This document shows positions 1 through 5,989 of a stretch of 23,689 bases of DNA, in pieces; within the stretch, counting starts at the first letter, position 1; each line of letters opens with the position of its first letter. Source of the stretch: UBA1367 sp040268355 (GTDB lineage Bacteria; Actinomycetota; Coriobacteriia; Coriobacteriales; Atopobiaceae); contig JAWRIT010000103.1 in assembly GCA_040268355.1 (NCBI GenBank), positions 1 to 23,689 on the forward strand, given 5' to 3'. The notes beneath the pieces were generated by a model that was not told the origin of the DNA, did no database searches, and worked only from the letters and a program-made list of their open reading frames with translations. The position numbers and the translations under genes are program-made.

Positions 1-40
1 GCGACCGCGCCCCGTCTACACCACAGGTTCTGCCAAGAGC

Positions 41-1069
41 CTAGGCAACGAACTTCTCGAAGTACTTGATGGTGCGGACCATCTGGGAGGTGTAGGAGTT
101 CTCGTTGTCGTACCAGGAGACGACCTGGACCAGGAACTTGCCGTCAGCCAGCGGCATCACGCGCGTCTGGGTGGCATCGAAGATCGAGCCGTGGGTCTCG
201 CCGATGATATCAGAGGAGACGATCTCGTCCTCGTTGTACCCGAAGGTGTCGGAGATGGTCGCGGCATAGGCCTTCATGGCCTCGTTGATGCCCTCGGCGG
301 TGAGGTCCTCGCCGCTGCAGACGGCGTAGAGGATCGTGGTCGAGCCGGTCGGGGTCGGGACGCGCTGGGCGGAGCCGTCAAGCTTGCCCGCGAGCTCGGG
401 AAGGACCAGGCCGATCGCCTTGGCGGCACCGGTGCTGTTCGGGACGATGTTGACCGCGCCGGCGCGGGCACGACGCAGGTCGCCCTTGCGCTGCGGGCCG
501 TCGAGGATCATCTGGTCGCCCGTGTAGGCGTGGATGGTCGTCATGAGGCCCTTCTCGATGGGGGCGTAGTCGTTCAGACCCTTGGCCATCGGGGCGAGGC
601 AGTTGGTGGTGCAGGAGGCCGCCGAGATGATGTCGTCGTCAGCGGTCAGGATGTCGTGGTTGACGTTGAAGACGATCGTGGGGAGGTCGTTGCCCGCAGG
701 AGCGGAGATGACGACCTTCTTGGCACCGGCGTCGATGTGAGCCTGGGCCTTGGCCTTGGAGGTGTAGAAGCCGGTGCACTCGAGGACGACGTCGACGTCG
801 AGCTCGCCCCAGGGGAGCTCGGCCGCGTTGGCCTTCGCGTAGATGGTGATCTTCTTGCCATCGACCGTGATGGAGTCCTCGCCAGCCTCGACCGCGTGGT
901 CGCGCGCGTAGTTGCCCTGGGAGGAGTCATACTTCAGGAGGTGAGCAAGCATCTTGGGGGAGGTGAGGTCGTTGATGGCGACGATCTCGGAGCCCTCATG
1001 ACCGAACATCTGACGGAAAGCCAGGCGACCGATGCGACCAAAGCCGTTGATAGCAACCTTAACTGCCAT
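41..1069 (-). CDS. gap: Type I glyceraldehyde-3-phosphate dehydrogenase
   Basis: This cytosolic glycolytic enzyme oxidises glyceraldehyde-3-phosphate to 1,3-bisphosphoglycerate with NAD and phosphate. It is 342 aa, the normal family length. The Rossmann motif NGFGRIGR is at residues 8-15. Asp34 in NDLTS is the residue that usually selects NAD over NADP. The catalytic signature SCTTNC places the nucleophile at Cys153, and His180 in TTIHAYTGDQ is the general base. The start is supported by a purine-rich AAAGGAGAAGG ribosome site ending just before the ATG. It is the last gene of the left minus-strand block, downstream of whiA with a 177-bp gap, so it may have its own promoter. pgk and tpi, which often follow gap in actinobacteria, would lie outside the window. 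Confidence 0.98.
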   Translation of the reverse strand: MAVKVAINGFGRIGRLAFRQMFGHEGSEIVAINDLTSPKMLAHLLKYDSSQGNYARDHAVEAGEDSITVDGKKITIYAKANAAELPWGELDVDVVLECTGFYTSKAKAQAHIDAGAKKVVISAPAGNDLPTIVFNVNHDILTADDDIISAASCTTNCLAPMAKGLNDYAPIEKGLMTTIHAYTGDQMILDGPQRKGDLRRARAGAVNIVPNSTGAAKAIGLVLPELAGKLDGSAQRVPTPTGSTTILYAVCSGEDLTAEGINEAMKAYAATISDTFGYNEDEIVSSDIIGETHGSIFDATQTRVMPLADGKFLVQVVSWYDNENSYTSQMVRTIKYFEKFVA

Positions 1070-1123
1070 ACCTTCTCCTTTCGTAAGGCCCCTCGAGGCC
1101 GTTCCCCGAGACAGGCCAGGACC

Positions 1124-1150
1124 AACATACTGGATTCAGTTTACTCCCAA
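1124..1150 (-). promoter_or_regulatory. Possible gap promoter
   Basis: In the whiA–gap spacer the minus strand carries TTGGGA (1145-1150) and TATGTT (1124-1129), 15 bp apart. They resemble -35 and -10 boxes, but the spacing is short and the match is modest. The surrounding 60 bp is clearly more AT-rich than the flanking genes, which fits a promoter region. The exact boxes are uncertain. Confidence 0.3.
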
Positions 1151-1246
1151 ATGAGTCCCGCTCAAGCTTCGCTCCCGGGATGGGCGTTAATTTGTCCGTA
1201 TTTGGTAACACTTCGCCCCTGCGGCAGGCGGCACGGGAGCCGCGCC

Positions 1247-2218
1247 TCACGAGGGAGCCCACCGTGCGCCCCCTGGGGACCCTGCCGCCTCGCGCGCCTG
1301 GTCCACCAGCTGCTGCAGCCGCAGGGAGCGGTGGTACATCGCCGACTTGCTCGCCGCAGGCGAGCAGAGCTCGCCGAGGTCCGCCAGCGAGAGCTCCGGA
1401 TGGGCGAGGCGCAGCTCGCAGAACTCGCGGACCGCGGGGGGCAGCTGGGAGAGGCCCACGAGCCGGACGGCCTCGTCGATGAGCGCGCGCTGCGTGCCCG
1501 CCGCGTTGGTGGTGCGGGTCTGGTTGGCGAGCTCGGCGTTGACGCGCCGGTTGACGTCGTTCTTGAGCGACTTGACCTGCCGGACGTTCTCGATGGCGCG
1601 CGCGGAGCGCTGGGCCCCCATCGCCCGGGCGAGCGTCACCACGTCGTCGAAGCTCTTGAGGTAGATGGCGTAGGCGCCCCGGCGGCGATTGAGCCGCGCC
1701 GTGACCCCGAACTCCCCGACGATCCGGGCGATGTCGGCGGCGAAGCGCTCCCCCGTCACGGCGATCTCGAGGTGGAAGTCGCCGCGCGGATCGGCCACGA
1801 AGCCCCCCGCCATGAAGGCCCCCCGCACGAAGGCCGCGCGACAGCAGGGGCGCTCGAGCAGCTGGGACGGCACGCCCGCCGCAAGGCCCCGGCCCGGCAG
1901 GAGGATCCCCAGGCGCACGAGGTCGTCCTCGAGCGCGGCCTGCTCGGGGATCTCGATGAGGTAGTTGCGACTCTTGTGCAGGTTGGAATGGCGCACCGTG
2001 AGTCGGGTCTCGAGGTCGAAGAGCTCGTGGGTGAGCTTGATCATGGTGCGGGCGACGGCGCCCGTCTCCGTGGACACACGGATGGAGTAGCGCCCCGGAC
2101 CGCGGAAGGAGAGCGTCCCGCAGACGCGCACGATGGCCGAGAGCTGCGCGTAGGCGCACGTGGGGCAGCTTCCCTCCACGCGGGAGAGCTCGTCTTTGAC
2201 CTGGGCGGTGAACGACAT
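1247..2218 (-). CDS. whiA: WhiA, LAGLIDADG-like/HTH DNA-binding regulator
   Basis: WhiA is a conserved Gram-positive protein. It regulates sporulation genes in Streptomyces and affects cell division in Bacillus. It combines a degenerate homing-endonuclease (LAGLIDADG-like) N-terminal fold with a C-terminal helix-turn-helix. The predicted 323 aa matches the family. The N-terminus MSFTAQVKDELSR aligns with the usual WhiA start, and FVRGAFMAGGFV is the LAGLIDADG-like segment. The C-terminal half carries the family run ending NRRVNAELAN, then a HTH around LSLADLGELCSPAASKSAMY. An open frame continues further upstream, but I chose 2218 because of homology and a GAGG ribosome site. The start lies 13 bp after the rapZ stop, so the two are probably cotranscribed. 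yvcK, often found between them, is absent. Confidence 0.95.
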   Translation of the reverse strand: MSFTAQVKDELSRVEGSCPTCAYAQLSAIVRVCGTLSFRGPGRYSIRVSTETGAVARTMIKLTHELFDLETRLTVRHSNLHKSRNYLIEIPEQAALEDDLVRLGILLPGRGLAAGVPSQLLERPCCRAAFVRGAFMAGGFVADPRGDFHLEIAVTGERFAADIARIVGEFGVTARLNRRRGAYAIYLKSFDDVVTLARAMGAQRSARAIENVRQVKSLKNDVNRRVNAELANQTRTTNAAGTQRALIDEAVRLVGLSQLPPAVREFCELRLAHPELSLADLGELCSPAASKSAMYHRSLRLQQLVDQAREAAGSPGGARWAPS

Positions 2219-2231
2219 CGCAGGATCCTCG

Positions 2232-3149
2232 CTACGAGGTGCGGCGCTCGGCGCGAGCGAGGTCGCGATGGCTCGTGAGCACGTGGTAGCCCGCGCGGGT
2301 GAGGTGCGCCGCCGTCTGCTCGGCGATGGCCACCGAGCGATGCTGGCCGCCCGAGCAGCCCACCCCCACCGACAGGCGGCTCTTGCCCTCGGCCACGTAT
2401 CCGGGCATGACCGTGTCGAGCAGGGCACACCAGCGCTCCAGGAAGGCCGTCGTCTGGGGGTGCGAGAGCACGAAGTCCCTGACGAGCGCGTCCTGGCCCG
2501 TGAGCGGGCGCATCGCCGGATCCCAGTAGGGGTTCGGCAGGAAGCGGACGTCGATGATCAGGTCCGCCTCCTCGGGCATGCCGTACTTGAACCCGAAGGA
2601 GAAGACGTGCACCTCCATGAGCTGCTGCTCGGTAAGGTGCGTGAACTCGGAGAGCAGCCGGGCGCGCAGCTGCTTGGGCTTGAGGGTGGAGGTGTCGATG
2701 GTGAGCGTCACGCGCTCGCGCACGGGGGCGAGGCTCTTCCGCTCGCGGCGGATCGCGTCGATGGTGGCCTCCCCCTCGCGGGCGAGGGGGTGCGGGCGGC
2801 GGTTGAGCGTGTAGCGCCGCAGGAGCACCTCGTCGGAGGCGTCGAGGAACAGCAGGCCGGAGGTGAACTCATGGGCGGCGAGCTCGTCGAGGGCGGCGAA
2901 GAGCGCCGAGAAGAGCTCCTGGCTGCGCAGGTCGCAGACCACGGCAAGGTGCCGCCCGACGCCCGAGGTGAGCCCGCCCATCTGCGCGACGGAGAGGATG
3001 AGGCTGGGCGGCAGGTTGTCGATGACGTAGTAGCCCAGATCCTCGAAGGTGTGCATGGCCTCGGTGCGACCGGCCCCCGACATGCCGGTGATGATGATGA
3101 CGTCAGGGCTGTTGAGGGCGGCCTCGCTGGTGTGCGGCCCGTCGACCAT
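2232..3149 (-). CDS. rapZ: RapZ-type nucleotide-binding protein
   Basis: This is a RapZ (YvcJ/DUF2075-like P-loop) protein of 305 aa. In E. coli RapZ binds glucosamine-6-phosphate and steers small-RNA control of GlmS. In Gram-positive bacteria the role is less clear. The P-loop at residues 22-29 is GMSGAGRT; Arg replaces the usual Lys, as is common in actinobacterial members. DNLPPSL and LFLDASDEVLLRRY are the next conserved blocks. The C-terminal domain carries GCSGGQHRS (264-272), the signature of the ligand-binding half. An AAGGAG site precedes the ATG. It is followed 13 bp later by whiA. The upstream neighbours nagB and nanE handle GlcN-6P, so a metabolic link is possible but not shown. 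Confidence 0.95.
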   Translation of the reverse strand: MVDGPHTSEAALNSPDVIIITGMSGAGRTEAMHTFEDLGYYVIDNLPPSLILSVAQMGGLTSGVGRHLAVVCDLRSQELFSALFAALDELAAHEFTSGLLFLDASDEVLLRRYTLNRRPHPLAREGEATIDAIRRERKSLAPVRERVTLTIDTSTLKPKQLRARLLSEFTHLTEQQLMEVHVFSFGFKYGMPEEADLIIDVRFLPNPYWDPAMRPLTGQDALVRDFVLSHPQTTAFLERWCALLDTVMPGYVAEGKSRLSVGVGCSGGQHRSVAIAEQTAAHLTRAGYHVLTSHRDLARAERRTS

Positions 3150-3214
3150 AGGGGGCTCCTTCCCGGCTCACGGACGCTCGTACCAGCATAGCGCACGCGA
3201 CGCCCACGGCGCAC

Positions 3215-3235
3215 GCGGGGCCGCGGCGGCCCCGC
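3215..3235 (-). terminator. GC-rich hairpin after nagB
   Basis: A perfect 8-bp inverted repeat, GCGGGGCC with a 5-nt loop and GGCCCCGC, lies between the nagB stop and the rapZ start. No T-tract follows on the minus strand. It could be a weak or Rho-assisted terminator separating nanE–nagB from rapZ–whiA. The minus strand also has a TATGCT at 3185-3190 that could be a -10 box for rapZ, with no good -35. Confidence 0.35.
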
Positions 3236-3267
3236 AGCGCCAGTCGCACGGGGCGCCGCGCACTCCC

Positions 3268-4002
3268 CTATCCCTCGGGGCAGAGCGACAGGGCGGCCTC
3301 GTCCGCGACGAGCGTGCAGTTGGGGTGCAGCTGCAGGATCGAGGCCGGGCAGCGCGGTGTCACCGGTCCGTGGCACAGGTCGAAGACGGCCTGGGCCTTG
3401 GCCTCGCCGCTGGCGATGACCAGCACGGCGCGCGCCCACATGATGGGCTGGACCCCCATCGTGTAGGCCTGGCGCGGGACGTCGGCCTCCCGCTCGAACA
3501 GGCGGGCGTTGGCACGGATGGTGCTCTCGGTCAGATCGACGCAGTGGGTGGTCGCGGTAAAGACCTCGTCCGGCTCGTTGAAGCCGATGTGGCCGTTGGC
3601 ACCGATGCCGAGCAGCTGCAGGTCGATGCGCCCGGCCTCCGCCAGCAGCGCGTCGTAGGCCGCGCAGGCGGCCTCGGCGTCGGGGTTCGAGCCGTCGGGG
3701 ACGTGGGTGCGCGCGAGGTCGACGTTGATGTGGTCGAACAGCTCCTCGCGCATGAAGTGGTGGTAGCTCTGCGGGTCGTCGGCCGAGAGGCCCCGGTACT
3801 CGTCGAGGTTGTAGGTGGAGACCTCGGAGAAGTCGACGCCATCCTCGCGGTACCGCTCGATCAGTCGCTGGTAGGCGCCAATGGGCGTGGTGCCCGTCGC
3901 CAGGCCGAGCACGGAGCGGGGCTTGAGGATGACCTGGGCCGAGATGATGTCCGCCGCCGTGCGGCTCATGGCGTCGTAGTCCTTGACGCGAATCGTCTTC
4001 AT
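3268..4002 (-). CDS. nagB: Glucosamine-6-phosphate deaminase
   Basis: NagB converts glucosamine-6-phosphate to fructose-6-phosphate and ammonia, the last step of amino-sugar and sialic-acid breakdown. It is cytosolic. The 244-aa length fits the shorter Gram-positive form, which lacks the C-terminal allosteric extension of E. coli NagB. Phosphate-binding GLATGTTP is at residues 33-40, NLDEY (65-69) carries the catalytic Asp67, and GIGANGHIGFNEP (132-144) carries the active-site His138 and Glu143. A very strong AAGGAGGT site (4008-4015) fixes the start. It lies 33 bp downstream of nanE and is presumably in the same operon. nagA, needed to deacetylate GlcNAc-6P, is not in the window. Confidence 0.96.
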   Translation of the reverse strand: MKTIRVKDYDAMSRTAADIISAQVILKPRSVLGLATGTTPIGAYQRLIERYREDGVDFSEVSTYNLDEYRGLSADDPQSYHHFMREELFDHINVDLARTHVPDGSNPDAEAACAAYDALLAEAGRIDLQLLGIGANGHIGFNEPDEVFTATTHCVDLTESTIRANARLFEREADVPRQAYTMGVQPIMWARAVLVIASGEAKAQAVFDLCHGPVTPRCPASILQLHPNCTLVADEAALSLCPEG

Positions 4003-4035
4003 GGGTGACCTCCTTATGGTCGTACGTGGTCCTGC

Positions 4036-4719
4036 CTAGTCCTCGAGTGCGGCGCAGAACCAACTTGTCAGGCTTGTGGGGTGCGTGATGGCCGTTCCCA
4101 CGACCACCGACCAGGCGCCGGCGTCGAGGGCGGCGCGGGCGTCGGCCGGCGTGTGGACGTGTCCCTCGCAGACGATGGGCACGTCGGGGAACTCGGCGGT
4201 CGCCTGGGCGAGCAGCTCGACGTCGGGCCCCTCGTCGAGGGTGGTGTCGGTGGCGGGCTTGTTGTGCGAGAGCGTGGTGGAGACCAGATCGCAGCCACAG
4301 GCGACGGCGTGTCGGATGTCGCCTATGGTCATGCAGTCGGCCATCACGAGGGTCTCGGCGCTCGCGCGGATGGCGGCGACGGTCTCGGCGAAGCTGCGGC
4401 CGTCGGGACGTGGCCGGTCGGTGGCGTCGAGCGCCACCACGTCGGCGCCGGCGGAGACCACGGCGAGGGCGTGGCGCAGGGTCGGGGTGATGTAGACGCC
4501 CTCATGGCCCTCCTTCCAGAGGCCGATGACGGGCAGGTCGACGCGGCCCTTGATGGCGGCGATGTCGGAGAGGCCCTGGCAGCGAATGGCCGCAGCACCC
4601 CCCAGCTCGCAGGCGCGTGCCATCTGGGCCATGGTCTCGGGATGGCGCAGGGGCTCGCCGGGGTAGGCCTGGACGCTCACAATGAGCTTCCCACGAAGCG
4701 CCTCGATGACAGGATGCAT
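4036..4719 (-). CDS. nanE: N-acylglucosamine-6-phosphate 2-epimerase
   Basis: NanE interconverts ManNAc-6-phosphate and GlcNAc-6-phosphate, an intermediate step in sialic-acid catabolism. It is a cytosolic TIM-barrel enzyme. The predicted 227 aa is typical. LIVSVQAYPGEPL is the N-terminal strand, LWKEGHEGVYITPT contains the catalytic Lys69, and CEGHVHTPADARAALDAG carries the catalytic Glu and is followed by the phosphate-binding VVVGTAITHP. The frame is open 32 codons further upstream, but I chose 4719 because homology begins at MHPVIEAL and AAAGGAA lies at the right distance. It is the first gene of nanE–nagB, divergent from a DeoR-family regulator. nanA, nanK and a sialic-acid transporter are not in the window. 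Confidence 0.95.
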   Translation of the reverse strand: MHPVIEALRGKLIVSVQAYPGEPLRHPETMAQMARACELGGAAAIRCQGLSDIAAIKGRVDLPVIGLWKEGHEGVYITPTLRHALAVVSAGADVVALDATDRPRPDGRSFAETVAAIRASAETLVMADCMTIGDIRHAVACGCDLVSTTLSHNKPATDTTLDEGPDVELLAQATAEFPDVPIVCEGHVHTPADARAALDAGAWSVVVGTAITHPTSLTSWFCAALED

Positions 4720-4876
4720 GGCGTACCGTTCCTTTCTCACATGCCGGGGCGGCTGGTGCACCTTCTCACCGACCCATCCTATGGCCCGCGCTCCCCGATG
4801 CCGTGGATCTGCCACCTGAACGGTGGGTTTCTGGTGCCCTGTGGCATAACATGACCATCCACAGTATCACAAGGAG

Positions 4877-4888
4877 TAACAATAGTTA
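4877..4888. promoter_or_regulatory. Palindromic TAAC-N4-GTTA site
   Basis: TAACAATAGTTA is a perfect 4+4 inverted repeat, with near-symmetry extending to GGAG and ATCC on either side. It shares the TGTTA half-site with the two direct-repeat elements nearby and resembles the TGTTA-type half-site of E. coli DeoR. It is a likely operator for the adjacent DeoR-family protein, by inference. Confidence 0.45.
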
Positions 4889-4910
4889 TCCTCTTTTGTC
4901 GCTCATTTAG

Positions 4911-4930
4911 TGTTATTTTCTGTTATAGTG
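4911..4930. promoter_or_regulatory. Tandem TGTTA operator candidate, copy 1
   Basis: TGTTATTTTCTGTTATAGTG holds two TGTTAT units exactly 10 bp (one helical turn) apart. It matches the element at 5066-5085 at 16 of 20 positions. It overlaps -10-like sequences on both strands (TATAGT plus, TATAAC minus), as expected for a repressor site. Confidence 0.5.
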
Positions 4931-5065
4931 CGTGGCTCTTCCGCTGAGCGGCCGCGCATCTGATCCAGGCATTGGCTCGGTCGTACCAAGCGGTCTGCAG
5001 GTCACCTTTCACGAGCGTTCGAGCACTGTGCTTACCGGCATCGCCTGGCTCAGTTACGTCCCGCT

Positions 5066-5085
5066 TGTTATTTCTTGTTACAATG
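5066..5085. promoter_or_regulatory. Tandem TGTTA operator candidate, copy 2, over the deoR-family -10
   Basis: TGTTATTTCTTGTTACAATG is the second copy of the 20-bp element. Its end forms TACAAT (5079-5084), a good -10 box on plus about 40 bp before the regulator's ATG, though no good -35 is visible. Overlap of operator and -10 suggests that the regulator represses itself. Confidence 0.5.
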
Positions 5086-5124
5086 GGGTGCGTCATTGTA
5101 CGCCCGTGACCGAGGGGGCACCTG

Positions 5125-5889
5125 ATGAATCCCATCGAACGGCGTTCCACCCTCTTCGCAAGGTTGCAGCGCGAGGGCAAGGTCTCCATCAAGGACGTGG
5201 CGACCGAGCTTGGCGTCTCGACCATGACCGTCCGCCGGGACCTGCGCCTGCTCGTCGACCAGGGTCAGGCGCTCATCAGCATGGGAACCGCCTACGTCAC
5301 CGACACCGAGCGCATCACCGTGCCAAGCGCGACCGAGGCGCTCGTCGACGCCCAGCTCCCAAAGAAGCAGGCGATCGGTCGTGCGGCCGCCCAGCTCGTG
5401 GAGGACGGCGACACCATCGCGATCGACTGCGGCACCACTCCCTTGCAGGTCGCACGGCAGCTCGGGCCGCTGCGCCTGACCATCGTGACCAACTCGCTGC
5501 CGGTGGCGGCCGTCGTGGGCACGAACCCCGCCATCAAGCTCATCTACGCGCCCGGCGAGTACAGCCCCGACTCATCGGGCATGGTCGGCCCGCTCACCGT
5601 CGACTTCTTCCACACGATCAAGGTCGACAAGGCCTTTCTGGGGGCGCACGGCTTTGACGCCGAGGGCGGTGCGAACGAGCCGGTGCTGGGGGACGCGACG
5701 GCCAAGCGCGCGATGCTGGAGGCCGCTCAGTCGTCCTACCTGCTGGTCGATTCGAGCAAGTATGGGAACGTGCACCTCATGGCCCTGAGCAAGCTGTCCG
5801 ACTTCTCCGGCGTGATCACCGACGACGAGTTCCCCTCAGGCCGCAGGGCCGAGCTCGAGCGGGCCTGCAACGAGGTCATCTACGCCTAG
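5125..5889 (+). CDS. DeoR/GlpR-family transcriptional regulator
   Basis: This 254-aa protein has the standard two-domain DeoR layout. An N-terminal HTH (about residues 5-55, with VSIKDVATELGVSTMTVRRD as recognition region) is followed by a sugar-phosphate-sensing DeoRC domain with IAIDCGTTPLQVA, VTNSLPVA, KAFLGAHGFD and LLVDSSKYG. The wing lacks the usual R-x-GGA that follows the HTH, having SMGTAYV instead. Such regulators are usually repressors released by a phosphorylated sugar. The divergent position next to nanE–nagB suggests that it controls them, with GlcNAc-6P, ManNAc-6P or GlcN-6P as possible effector (inference). The ATG is preceded by a GAGGGGG purine run. It is one of two plus-strand genes here and converges on uvrC. 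Confidence 0.93.
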   Translation: MNPIERRSTLFARLQREGKVSIKDVATELGVSTMTVRRDLRLLVDQGQALISMGTAYVTDTERITVPSATEALVDAQLPKKQAIGRAAAQLVEDGDTIAIDCGTTPLQVARQLGPLRLTIVTNSLPVAAVVGTNPAIKLIYAPGEYSPDSSGMVGPLTVDFFHTIKVDKAFLGAHGFDAEGGANEPVLGDATAKRAMLEAAQSSYLLVDSSKYGNVHLMALSKLSDFSGVITDDEFPSGRRAELERACNEVIYA

Positions 5890-5989
5890 GACCGCACGGG
5901 GCCCCGCACATGCAATGCGATGGCCCCGCTGGGAGGCAGACCGCTCGCCTTCGCCGCACGGGCCCTCCCGGACGACGCGGGCGGCCGGA

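Larger units (their letters stand above)
4720..5124. promoter_or_regulatory. Divergent regulatory region between nanE and the DeoR gene
   Basis: This 405-bp spacer has no convincing gene. Its parts at 4850-4930 and 5050-5100 are AT-rich against a GC-rich background. It contains six TGTTA half-sites: minus at 4847-4851 and 4877-4881, plus at 4911-4915, 4921-4925, 5066-5070 and 5076-5080. It must hold promoters for nanE–nagB (minus) and the regulator (plus). TATAAC-like boxes occur on both strands at 4922-4929, so the nanE leader may be about 190 nt. Confidence 0.75.

Noticed and set aside
191..2278. Plus-strand open frame of 695 codons opposite gap and whiA
   Set aside because: Antisense to two well-supported genes and the spacer between them, with low-complexity translation and no ribosome site.
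2708..4063. Minus-strand 451-codon frame across nagB and rapZ
   Set aside because: It is out of frame with both real genes, which have motifs and ribosome sites. Its translation is Arg/Pro/Ala-rich.
5890..5989. Inverted repeats between the convergent deoR-family gene and uvrC as a bidirectional terminator
   Set aside because: The GGGGCC/GGCCCC arms are only 6 bp with an 18-nt loop and no T-tract. Too weak to list in GC-rich DNA.
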